Positions 42,396 to 55,572 of a DNA stretch of 64,000 nt are shown piece after piece. Numbering within the stretch: the first letter of the stretch is position 1; each line of letters starts with the position of its first letter. The notes below the pieces were generated by a model, which saw only the letters and a program-made list of their open reading frames with translations, did not search any database and had not been told where the DNA came from. The translations under genes and the position numbers were made by a program. Origin of the DNA: Allolobophora icterica (taxonomy: Eukaryota; Annelida; Clitellata; Crassiclitellata; Lumbricidae); contig OY744612.1 of assembly GCA_963556255.1 (NCBI GenBank), positions 24,558,940 to 24,622,939 of the forward strand. The letters run 5' to 3'.

Positions 42396-44025
42396 ATCCA
42401 AACTTCTAAAGCGCCACTCGAAGGCCAAGGGCAGGCACCAGCAAATCACGATCAGCGCCACGTCAAATCAGAGGGGGTTTCCAGAGGTACCGGGTAGTCC
42501 AGAAGAGGTCCGAGTCCGGTTTCCAGAAGGCGAAACCAAATCAGACGGGGCTCCAGAGAGTAGTCCAAAAGAGATCCGAGTCCGTTTTCCAGAGGGTCAG
42601 ATCAAGAGGAGGCAGAGCACCTGTCAAGGCGGGTGTCGATTAGGGCGAGTAGAATATTGGAAGGCGGAGGATGAGATGAGTCGGGGTATACGAGTACTTG
42701 AAAAGGTGAGACTTCAGTTTTGAGTGGAAAGCCCAGGGTGTGCTAGAGGAACATGAAAAGGAAGATGAAGGACGGTTTGCAATGATGATGGCTCTACGGA
42801 GAATCTGCGGAATTCAGCGGGAGATCATTCCAGAGGCGCGGTGCTGTGTTGGATATGGCTCGGTTGGAGAACTTGGGATGAGTAGTGACTGGGGACCGAG
42901 AAAGACTGAGATAGGTGGATGATCGGGTGGAGTTGGTTGCCTGGGTGGTGAAGAGATCACGGAGGTACTTGGGCTGGAAATATTGCAGGGAGTTGCCATG
43001 GTGGTTAGCAGAGGCGTCTACACCATACAAACCTTGGAGCAAACGCTCCATCCAAAAAATAGGGAGGGGGCGATCTGTCAGTGTGTGTGCCACCATTTTA
43101 GGGGGAGGAAGGGGAAGGGGAAGAAGAGGGGGAAATGGAAAGTTGCTCCAATGACTTAGGGGGAATAGACGCCTCTAGTGGTTAGTTATAGGACTTTGAA
43201 GTGGATTCGCTCTGGGATTTTTAGCCAATGGAGTGATTTGAGGATGGGAATCACATGATGATGTTTAGGAGTTCTTGTGACAGCTCTGGCTAGTGAGTTT
43301 TGGATAAGTTTCAGACGCTTGGTTTGAGTGGATTCAAGGTTGAGAAAGAGGGAATTGCAATAATCAAGCTGTGAATGAACAATGGAGGTAGCAGTGGTGG
43401 AGACAGTTTTAAGGTCGAGCATATATGGTGGATGCGACGGAGGTCACGAATGTGCATGAGGCAGGAGTGCGAGAGGTTGGAGATGTGCTTAGATATGGAG
43501 AGGTGTGGATCAAAAGTAATAGGCCCCTACCAAGATTGCGGACAGGGAGTCCGAGTGAAGGCAAGAGACGACGAGTCAGTAGATAGGTGTATGGGAGGGT
43601 CAGGGATTTTCGTGATTTGATCAGGAAGGCCTATGACGATAAATTTAGTTTTGGAAGGGTTAAGGCAGAGTAGATCGGATGATATCCACTGTGAGATAAG
43701 GTTAACCACGTTGATTATTTTGTGTGATGGATGTGGAAAGAGCTTGGGAAGAGGATAGATATAGTTGGGTGTCGTCTGCGTAGAGATGGTGGTCAACAGA
43801 GGGGCGCCTTGCATGGCTGCCAAACCGTGTGTTGGAGATGGCTTAGAGGCGTGGTATACAGGATAAAGAGTGTATGATTCGAATGAGGAGTGGACCCAGG
43901 ACGGAGTCTTGATGGACACCACATGAGAGAGGGAGGGGTTGCGAGCAGTGGCTGGAGGCTTTTACAGAGAAGGATCGGGAAGGCAAGTAGGACTGGAACC
44001 AGAGCAGAGCAGAGCTGTAAAAAGT
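42396..44025 (-). mobile_element. 5'-truncated LINE with 10-bp target duplication
   Basis: TAATCCTAAT flanks the element at 42386-42395 and 44026-44035. On the minus strand, broken reverse transcriptase pieces include SSDLLCLNPSKTKFIVIG, then VHSQLDYCNSLFLNL and SLARAVTRTPKHHH, and finally APRLWNDLPL. They lie in several frames, so the copy is dead. The 3' end is at the left (GCGCTTTAGAAGTTTGGAT on the minus strand). It is interrupted by a MITE at 43009-43177. Confidence 0.85.
43009..43177. mobile_element. hAT MITE nested in the LINE
   Basis: 169 bp, ends CAGAGGCGTCTACACC / AATAGACGCCTCTA, with a perfect 8-bp duplication GTGGTTAG at 43001-43008 and 43178-43185. A second copy in reverse orientation is at 52567-52736. 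Confidence 0.9.
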
Positions 44026-44054
44026 TAATCCTAATGGCTTGCATCCCTTAAATC

Positions 44055-44330
44055 AGCTTCAATTTCGTAACAGCATCGCCTAAACGGATCTATAGGCTAG
44101 CATCGTTTAAACGGCTAGCACGGCCTAAAGCGTCAGCATATATAGGTCTATCATATCATAGGCCAATAAACCCGTTAGGATTGCCCAAAACAGCCAGCAT
44201 CGCCTAATCCGCTAGGATCGTCTAAATCCGCCAGAATCGCCTTTGCTTAAAAGCCTGCAAGCATCGCTGAGCAGATTGCCTAAATAAAATAGAGTTCACA
44301 ATCAAAATATAGCCTAATCAAGAGTTCACA
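44055..44330 (+). repeat. Degenerate ~22-bp repeat array downstream of gene B
   Basis: AACGGCTAGCACGGCCTAAA- and CCGCCAGAATCGCC-like units, paralogous to the array downstream of gene A. Confidence 0.7.
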
Positions 44331-44639
44331 ATCGATTTAGGACGAAAGCCAGCCTATGGTTTAATTGCTGTTCCATGGCAACATACAAAAATGAGAAATT
44401 GTAGGATTTCCCCTTCATCCATATCTTCTTACGAAATATAGGAGGATAACTTTTTTAAATATTCTGTGAGAATCATATGAATGTAAACATATAGCGCAAT
44501 ATTTTGTCGTGCGATAGCAGGGATCCAGATAATGACCTTCACCGTGATAGGAATAAACATCAGATTCTGCTAACATCTGTTATCTGGGTTTTTCTTAAAC
44601 CGTCTTAGGTTCAAATTTGAAGTAAAATATTCTCCCAAA

Positions 44640-47499
<2,860 letters not shown>

Positions 47500-48150
47500 G
47501 GATAGCCAGAAAAATTACAATGGACCACTTGGCTTACACCCTTTCTCACCGGGATGCTGAGAAATTATGGAGACAATGCATCTGTTGTTGAAATTTGTGA
47601 TTTTAGAAACTTATTATGTGTGGCAACAATAGGCTAGATCCAAACATAAGAACTTTAGAGATTGTGTAAAAGACATTTTATAAATTGACACTTGTGTACG
47701 TAAGCTGAGCAGAATTACAACTATGGTCATATTACTGAAGTTGCTATACTGGATTTCTTTTTATTAATACTCGCTAATTTACATTTGAGGTATTTTTGAT
47801 GAAAATGTGGGCACTACTGAAGTGTGTACTAAGTTTACAAGTAATAGTTATAGTAAATAATAAGAATACACGTACTGAAATGCTTGATATGTTGGTATGT
47901 ATAATAGTAGAAGTATTTATCTGGTTAAAAAACGAAAAACAAAACCTTCCTGAGAAAAGTGTGATTTTTTTCATAATATACATCATAAAGTATGTGCATG
48001 TTTATTTGGTTGTTAGACACGGGCAGAGTGCAGTGGTGATTTGTAGTTGCGTTTAGGAAGAGGAAAAAGGAAAACTATTATGACCTTGTGCTTGAAGACA
48101 TGTTGTTAACTGTTGTTTTCTAAATGTAAATATAGTCTATGGGATTTCTC
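47500..48150. other. 3' flank of DDT gene
   Basis: AT-rich with no canonical AATAAA close to the stop and no other coding signal. The DDT 3' UTR probably lies here. Confidence 0.4.
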
Positions 48151-48167
48151 CATTCCATAAAAAAGTG

Positions 48168-48235
48168 AGTCAATCAATCAATCAATCAATCAATCAACTA
48201 GACATTTATATAGCGCGCTCTTCAAGGCAACTATT
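48168..48235 (-). mobile_element. LINE 3' tail
   Basis: (TCAA)n followed by TTTATATAGCGCGCTCTTCAAGG, the reverse of the GCGCTATATAAA tails seen elsewhere. Confidence 0.5.
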
Positions 48236-48311
48236 CAAGCGCAAACCATTGTATTAACTGGCACTTTCTGATCAAAATTATAATGGAGACCTCAGAGAAG
48301 AACTCTAAGCT

Positions 48312-48760
48312 TCCCGCCATCCATATATTACGTAGCATGGAGGGGGGTAACCGAAATGCATGTGCTTGCGAACGCTTGCGAATGGGGGTCTACTGATAAT
48401 GTACGTATGCAAATTGATTGGCCTTCAAGTGAGCTAGAGTTCAGTCTTTCCAGCTATCTGGTACTACCACAGGAAGCAGGACTGGGAGAGGTGTCACTTG
48501 TATGCCACCTTACCTCTTAATGCTATTATTAAACTACCACACAACTCAACAGTGAGTCCATGGATTACTCATCCTTCAATCTGGTGCAGACAGTTGCTGC
48601 CTGGACCTGTGTAACTGTCACATGCTGTAGCTGGTCTTGGGGGATGTGCGTCAACTGTACGTACACAGGTGAGGGGGTGGTGGAAAAAGTACGCGTGCGA
48701 ACACAGAGGGGTCCAATTTTCCAGGATTTTTGCGTACGTTATATATGGATGGCCCCCAAG
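48312..48760. mobile_element. Terminal-inverted-repeat element (CCATCCATATATTACGTA family)
   Basis: The left end CCATCCATATATTACGTAGC and right end GCGTACGTTATATATGGATGG are inverted. The interior near 48640-48730 (CAACTGTACGTACACAGG, GGGGTCCAATTTT) matches 53240-53310 in reverse. Target duplication is not clear. Confidence 0.55.
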
Positions 48761-50398
48761 CCAAAAGAGCCAACGCCCAATGACGCGACAGAGTGGAGCT
48801 GTTGCAGGAAAAAACGGCAAAACAAGACATTTTAACACAGTGTAATATAAGCACCTTTTGGGGTGGGGGAATTCCCAGATTTATCCCCCCCAGAGACCAG
48901 AGAAATCTAGAGGAATTCCTAAAAAAAAGTCATGAAGGTTTTTTGTATGAAATTCCTAAGAAAAGGTCATCGAATCTTTGATGTCGAAATTCTGAAATTT
49001 TTTGCGACCGCCTTTCGGACGCTCGTTGGTCCCCATGAACCTTGTTCCCCCCCCAAACCCCCGAAGAGGAGGACTAGATTAAACACTGATTTTAACATCT
49101 AAAATCATTAGCAGCGCTGCAAACTAATTTTTTTCGTAATTGTCGGGTGGCAACCATCGACGTGGCAATATAGTGTGTTAGTGTGCAGCAGTAGGCCTAT
49201 AACGTTACTGCTCACTACAAACAGCTCACTTAAATCCCTAGCCCTACATAACTGCATGCGTTACAAGGGGAACGCTCTAACCACATCGGATACAGGTTCA
49301 ATCCAGATCAACGGAAGGTTGGTGCAAGTGATCGAAATGAAACAATGTAAACTTCATGCTCAGTAGAAACCATAAACTACGTTGACTTTCAGATATTTCT
49401 TGCAATGCGAAACCACATACATGTATTCAACACTATGTGGCGGTAACAAAACGCACAGGGCTGAGTTTTACGTCATGAAGTGTAGAACCTTAACAGTATA
49501 GCATCACATAAATATGTCAGCTGTTAGCGAACATAGATGAACTTCATTGTTTTCATTTAAAATTAAATTGTGGAATTGAAACAAATTGAACAAGAGTTTG
49601 TTTGATTATACCTGAAATACCGAGGTTTTTCTCTATTGGTGATATAAATCCTTTTTAAAAGAAGGACAGTACTGAGCCAGCGTGGAGAATTTATGTACAG
49701 CCGATCAAGCCTGCTATTCGGAGTTTTCATTAATGTCGTTTCACCTTTTCGAGAAATCTTGCCCTGGTCCATCCACTCCTTCGCTTTCCAATTTTCTGTC
49801 ATCGTAAACACAACCTACTGTAACATGTCCTCTGTTCTCTGGTTATGGCAAGTGGATTTTGTTCACGTGGTCGCCTTGGACAACCGGCTGCGTAGCGAAT
49901 TCCCGAAACCCCAATCCCTAAACAGAATTGCCGCCGGATCCCCGAAATCAATTTCTAAGTTAAAACAAGATTATGTGCATAAATATAACTGTTTGAGATA
50001 TTGTCAAATATATGCTATTCAAGATATTGGCCCACTAATCCATAGTAGTTCTCAGGATTTGAACACTTGATAGAAAAATTGTTTTGGTTAATATTGTCAG
50101 TTGTGCATTTTCACCACTTTCATGGTTTGCAGAATTTGGGTAAACCCAGGACTCTGCTTTACGCAGAACACTTGAATAAGCTGGTGACCTATGTTTAGCT
50201 TTAAGTAGCACTAGAATTTCTGAGATTATGGTGATGAGTAGCTCGTGACAGTTAAAGACTACTGTAGGCCACCCTGTAATGTAGGCAGTGCTAGATTGAG
50301 AAGTTCTTAATACATATTGGTTTCTTAACTTGTTTGTAAATAGGAGAATTAGAAGACTAGATAAAATATCAATGTGATGTATAGTTTGATTGTTTCAG
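48761..50398. other. Non-coding stretch upstream of the small membrane protein exon
   Basis: Contains homopolymer C/G runs near 48885 and 49050 and a solo LINE tail at about 50130-50225. No exon recognised; a 5' UTR exon of the following gene should lie upstream but cannot be pinpointed. Confidence 0.4.
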
Positions 50399-50454
50399 GC
50401 TTCTCGGCTGAATCGATCCACGATAGGGCATCGTTTTAGCAAAGTTCCGTTTCC

Positions 50455-50646
50455 ATGACACTACCCAAAGGAACAGCGGAGCGTGAGATCGTAGAACGGA
50501 TATCCGGTTGGCTTCCACATTTCCAGGATGTCTTTGATGAAGAGACTTTCTACATATTTGTAATAACCTTGGTCATACTTGCAGTCGTTGGTGCTGTCGT
50601 TGCTTCGAGGTATATCACCATCAACGATGCAGGGCATGTAGAATAG
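50455..50646 (+). CDS. Small single-pass membrane protein (63 aa)
   Basis: I do not recognise a named family. The frame MTLPKGTAEREIVERISGWL (residues 1-20) leads through an amphipathic/acidic stretch (PHFQDVFDEE) to one hydrophobic helix at about 32-50 (FYIFVITLVILAVVGAVVAS), then a short polar tail ending in GHVE. An acceptor TTGTTTCAG at 50390-50398 opens the exon. An in-frame TAG at 50438-50440 separates it from the Met, so the protein starts here. An N-terminal signal peptide is absent, suggesting a type of single-pass inner or endomembrane peptide. The exon seems to continue into a long 3' UTR (AATAAA at 52000) that contains two MITEs. Support is the splice context, compact composition and helix; transcription is not proven. 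Confidence 0.6.
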   Translation: MTLPKGTAEREIVERISGWLPHFQDVFDEETFYIFVITLVILAVVGAVVASRYITINDAGHVE

Positions 50647-50865
50647 AACCGAAGATCATCGAAGATCTGGTTCACTGCAAAATGCAAAGAAGCCAGACCA
50701 TCAGTTCCAATGTTCATTCTAAACCCATTTTCTTGATGTTCTCTTCAAGGCTGCAAACTGATAAATGTGTACAGTATCATGGCTTGCTCTTGCATTTGGG
50801 CTTGAGCTTTTAGCTGGTTTTGAAGATGCTGCCAATTGTAACAGCTGTCATAAAACTGGCTCTTA

Positions 50866-51065
50866 CAAGGTCGTAACCAGGGGGTGTTTTGGGTGTTTAA
50901 ACACCACCCAAAACTAAATAATTATGTAAAAATGAAATAATGCATTTACCCACTATGAGAGCTTACGATGCTACTTCAAACCTCTTCGTTGGTTGACACG
51001 GTTGCTTGTCGGCGTGCTCAAAGACGAGTAAACCCCCCCGAAACAAAATCCTCGCTACGGCCTTG
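50866..51065. mobile_element. hAT MITE (CAAGGTCGTA family)
   Basis: 200 bp, ends CAAGGTCGTAACC / GCTACGGCCTTG, perfect 8-bp duplication GGCTCTTA at 50858-50865 and 51066-51073. Confidence 0.9.
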
Positions 51066-51135
51066 GGCTCTTACAATTGAAGCCACTTGGTGTCTGTTGT
51101 TTTGGTGTTGTGTTAAAGTCAGCACACTCAGTGTG

Positions 51136-51318
51136 CAGCAATGTAACTAGGATTTTTCGTTTGGGGGGGCTTAAGCCTTGAGCATGGCAACATTTATACA
51201 GTGTTCATACGAATTTTAGCCGTAAGCATACAACTGCTCGACTTGTTTGGGGGGGGCTTCAACGTCGTTTGGGGGGGGGGCTTAAGCCCCCCCAAGCCGA
51301 CCGCTAGATACGTCCCTG
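51136..51318. mobile_element. hAT MITE (CAGNNANGTAACTAG family)
   Basis: 183 bp, ends CAGCAATGTAACTAG / CTAGATACGTCCCTG, perfect 8-bp duplication TCAGTGTG at 51128-51135 and 51319-51326. The interior holds inverted GGCTTAAGCC-type G/C runs. Confidence 0.9.
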
Positions 51319-51639
51319 TCAGTGTGTGCTTCATAAATAAATTCCAGTAATGCACCAGGAAGTTAATTAATGTAAAAGTCTGTTTTACTTTTACTAGTAT
51401 TAATGACACGTTTTTAGTATGGGATTGATAAAATGTGATTGCCTGTCAGCATTTGAGCTTGTGTTATTTATATTTTTGTTATTTATTCTTTTTTTTAATA
51501 TTGCAGTCATATTTAAGATATTTTCTAGTCAGTCTATACTGTGATCACACAGATTTTAGAATGGTAATTTATTTCGGGGTTGTGCTTGTTAGAGTGTTTA
51601 GCAACATGTGTTGTTAGTGTTTTGGGTGCATTTTACAGT

Positions 51640-51735
51640 AACATCTTACTGCCCTGGTGGTAATTTGAACCGACCTTTTTGGTTGACAACCTAGCATGCT
51701 AACAACTATGCTGTAGCACACCCCTGAGCACTGTT
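51640..51735 (-). mobile_element. tRNA-derived SINE head
   Basis: On the minus strand AGCATAGTTGTTAGCATGC and GGTCGGTTCAAATTACC have A- and B-box character. The body is short or absent. Confidence 0.5.
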
Positions 51736-51999
51736 TAACCTCCTCTGAAATGCTGGGTGGCCTAAACTGAAAGACTAGCTGACATCCATGCACAAAGGTA
51801 TTGGAGTTATTGCACTGCTGTTAGATGTGTGTGCCAACTGAAAGGCCTTTAAAGTATAGAATCACACTGATTTCCAAACTCTTGTGTTTATCTGCAAACT
51901 CATAATGTAATATATCATGGTAGTAGAGTTTCATTTCTAACTGCATATGTAAATCAATAATTTTACATGCTTTGCATCACAGTGTGGTGACACATAGTG

Positions 52000-52005
52000 A
52001 ATAAA
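52000..52005 (+). promoter_or_regulatory. Poly(A) signal AATAAA
   Basis: Perfect AATAAA in AT-rich sequence about 1.35 kb after the 63-aa frame; the likely 3' end of that transcript. Confidence 0.4.
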
Positions 52006-52566
52006 CTGTATTTAAAGTATGTGTACTATGTTTGTTATTCGTTAATCTCTCAATTGATTCAGTAGGTATTACTGGATAATACTAGGTATTATTATTATTA
52101 TTAATAGTTAGCCACTGCATTTTGATGTTCATGTCTTAGGATTGTTGAATATAAGATTAAGCCTTGTGGGAGTTGGCTTAGTCAGCAGATACTACACTCT
52201 TTCATAATCGTTAATTTCTTCATTTTTGGCATCTGACGTGCAGTAGTAATGTTAATCTTCAACATGAATCGGTCGATATTCAGACTCGATGAGTCAGTTC
52301 CACATCAATTAACTTTTCTTAGTCGCCTTTGCCTGCTGTCTGGACTCTGCATTTCAAATTCCCGTCTTTACAGCTGCCTGCCATTGGTTTCATGCCAAAC
52401 AATTGGCTCTAGGTTTTTGCCTACATTGGCATCGATATCCTCGTAACTAATTTGTAGAAAAATTATGTTTAGAATTATGTATTAAAAATTATGTACACAC
52501 GGCAGGTCCCATAAAATGTAACCGTAGTTACGTAACGTAAGATTTGAAACAGAAGCTGCTTAGTTG

Positions 52567-52736
52567 CAGGGGCATCTATCCCCCCTAAGTCATTTTAGCA
52601 ACTTCCCCTTCCCTCTTTTTCCTCCCTCCCCTTCCTTCCCCCCTATATTGGTGGCACACACACTGACAGATCTTCCCCCCTAAAATTTCTTGGATGGAGC
52701 ATTTGCTCCACGGTTTCTATGGTGTAGACGCCCCTG
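52567..52736. mobile_element. hAT MITE, second copy of the 43009 family
   Basis: 170 bp, ends CAGGGGCATCTA / TAGACGCCCCTG, reverse orientation. Flanks CTTAGTTG and CCTGGTTG agree at 6 of 8 bases, an older duplication. Confidence 0.8.
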
Positions 52737-53211
52737 CCTGGTTGTATAACCTTCAGCGTTAAAAGCTCCAACCTACTGTATGACCGTGTATGTGCTTGTT
52801 GGCAAATAGTCTACTAAAGTTAAATAGCGATGGAATTTTATTTGAAATCCTTCAAAATTATCATTTTAAAGCACATCTGTCCAGGTTCCTCAATGAGTTT
52901 TAAAATCATGGCTTAATTCTGATTCAAATTGATTGATTTAAATAATTAAAAATTCTATAAATGCGCTCAAATCACACCATTGGCTAAAATTCCTGGAGTG
53001 AATCCACTTCAAAGTTATATCAAAACCCACAACTTGCTACAATTTTCCCTTGCCCTGAATCAATCTTTGTGAACTCAAACCACTAATTAGTATACTATAG
53101 TCACATTGAACATGTTCTATGTAAAGTACAGCGTTCTGCATGTTGTATTCGAAATAAACGAATATAGACCTACATACGTAGGCCTATACATACCAGCCAG
53201 CCACCCTGGTC

Positions 53212-53650
53212 TAGGGGCCATCCATATATTACGTACGCAAAAATCCGGGCAAATTGGACCCCTCCCCCTGTTCGCAAGCGTACTTTCTTCCACCACCCCT
53301 GTGTACGTACACTTGACGCACCCCCCCCCCCCGAAGACCAGCTGCAGAAAGTGTCTCGGCAGCGACTGTCTGCACTTTAGGCCAGATTGAAGGATGAGTG
53401 AGGGCCAATATAGACAAAGTTAATTATAGGTGTCTCGTTCACAGCACAGAATAACTGCACATGGCTTTTATATAATGTAATAAAATGCAATACAGAGTTA
53501 TAAATAGATAAATAGGCTAATGTGGACGTCATAATTAGAAATTTATTTTGCGTACGTACACATTTTGTCCCCCCCCCCCGTTCGCACCCGTACTCAAAAT
53601 CGCCTAAATCCGACCCCTAATTGCGTACGTAATATGTGGATGGCCCCCTA
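53212..53650. mobile_element. Terminal-inverted-repeat element (GGGGCCATCCATATATTACG)
   Basis: Ends GGGGCCATCCATATATTACG and ATATGTGGATGGCCCC bound about 435 bp; both flanks carry CTA, a possible 3-bp duplication as in PIF/Harbinger elements. Poly-C tracts at 53321 and 53569. A related copy is at 48312-48760. Confidence 0.6.
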
Positions 53651-54155
53651 CCCGGTCATCCTCTCAGTCTCTCTTGACCTTGATTACGTCTGCTCATCTC
53701 AATCATTTACCACATTGCACCTCGACTCTGGAACGACCTCCGTTCAGAATTCCGTAAATTTTGCAGTTTCTCGATTTATGTTGCCACTCGCCCACCAATA
53801 TCGTAATCTCGAGATTTCTACAGTGCCCAAAAAGCTGGTCCGCGAGTGATTCCATGGTTACCGGTCCGCGAGTGATTGGTTAGACTGCCTCAGACAGTCA
53901 GACTCCTATATCTATCACCCTTCGGGCTTTCAACTCAAAACCAAAGTCTCATCTCTTAAAGAATTTCTACTCTGTACTGTGACTCGCCTAAGTAGCTTCT
54001 CTCGATCTGGACTCCCTGGCAACCGTACTTGAATCTCCTTCTGACTACCCTCTGGACAACCCATCTGACTAGACCCAGCGTTCGTGAATAAGTTGGTGCC
54101 CTGGAGTTAGCTTTCAATTAGCGCTTTAGAAGCTTGGAGTTTACGATTACGGTTA
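53651..54155 (+). pseudogene. LINE 3' end with an inserted segment
   Basis: LDSGTTSVQNS and later FQLKTKVSSLKEFL are reverse transcriptase C-terminal codons (compare LWNDLP and SLKTKL in other LINEs), interrupted around 53800-53880. The end GCGCTTTAGAAGCTTGGAGT is the tail of the family inserted at 42396-44025. Confidence 0.6.
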
Positions 54156-55568
54156 TTAACTTCTGCAATGCTCATTTGCTTACTTACGTGCACTTGGTAA
54201 CCTATGAAAGGTAGACTTATCCCTTTATGTAGTTTTTGATTAGATATGGCACGATCCCGTCAGACAACCCAAGAAAAGTTGTTGAAAGCGACTAGGAATC
54301 AATCTTATATTATAGGTCCTTGAAGGCGATCCACCGAAACGCATTTACCTACTAAGTAAAATTGTTTTATTATTACTTTGATATTTAGTGTTGTTTTCTT
54401 TAATTGCTTAATAGGTTACAATGTTGGTTCTGATTTCTGATCTGTGCAAATTCATCTGTCAGGGTGCGATCCCTCTGCAGAACGTCATTTATGCATAAGT
54501 CAGTGTTCAGAGCGAAGAACTTAATCCAACCAAATCGAAGAACTTCTATAGCATCACTGTAATTATGCTCAAGGCATCAGTCGATGGTCGCTACAACGCA
54601 AAATTGTTGTGCAGGCCAAATTCCGGGGTAAGTGTACGTTGTGATCTCCGAGTGACCTTAACGTGGCGGACAAAGCATATTAAATTCGTATATAAGGGAA
54701 GAGGCAGAAGGAAGGGGAAGGAGAGGGGGAGGAGGGGATTGGTCAATACCACTTTGCGGGGTAAAGTTACGCCCTCGGCCACGCTAGGTCTATGTCACAT
54801 ATGAGTTTACAATTTAACTTTGAATAGTTTTCAGGAGTTGTGCCGCTTTCTACAAAACTGTTTTCGGCAGATCATGCTTTTTGTATTTTCAGCGTTTTCG
54901 GGATTCGGGTTTTGAGGATTTGGGTTGACCCCAATCGGGTTGTTGTGTATTTTCAGCGTTTTCGGGGTTTCTGGTATTCGGGATGACCCCACCATGAGGG
55001 ATATAAGGTCTTTGGTGAAGTGTTTCTCGCAGGCTTCCCCAACTGACAAGTAGCTGCATTGGAGAAGCTCTTTCTTAAACTCGTCGTATTGGAAACACAC
55101 GATTTCTGATGGATGAGTTACACATGCAATTTTTGGTTGAATAATTTGAAACACTAAAGCGATAACTTGCCCAAATTACAATCAAGGACATTAAATCTAT
55201 TCAAGTGAAGTACTGTATAATGTCATAAGATAAATGTAAATAATAAACTCAACAAGGTGACACGACACAAAATTATTCCACTTTTAGTGTCAATGTAAAT
55301 GGGCCCTTCCAGAAGAGTTCCAGAAGAACTGCTGTAATGAATTCAGAAGAGGATTTAGAGTCTAAAAAACTATGATTATAATTTTGGAAATCTTTGGGTA
55401 TCATTTCTTCTTAAGGATTGAAAAATAATTCTAGCGTAAGAGATTTGTCAGTAACTGATGCTGTTCACTTCAAGTGCTTGTCTAACATAAATGCACATTT
55501 AAACAACTTCTGTTATCCTATAATTTATCGGTTCCAGGCGCTTTTGTAGCACTCTCTTGTTTTTATGC
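54156..55568. other. 5' flank / first intron region of the zinc-finger gene
   Basis: No exon can be fixed. A short direct repeat (TTTTCAGCGTTTTCGGG at about 54888 and 54950) is the only structure seen. An untranslated first exon should lie in or upstream of this stretch. Confidence 0.4.
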
Positions 55569-55572
55569 AGTA

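Noticed and set aside
48560..48838. Overlapping frames on both strands of about 90 codons
   Set aside because: Lie within or next to a terminal-inverted-repeat element and lack known domains.
49693..50070. 125-codon plus-strand frame
   Set aside because: No domain, no clear splice context, composition like surrounding non-coding DNA.
54831..55154. 107-codon minus-strand frame
   Set aside because: No recognised domain, rich in Pro/Asn from a short direct repeat, and antisense within the probable 5' region of the zinc-finger gene. Left uncalled.
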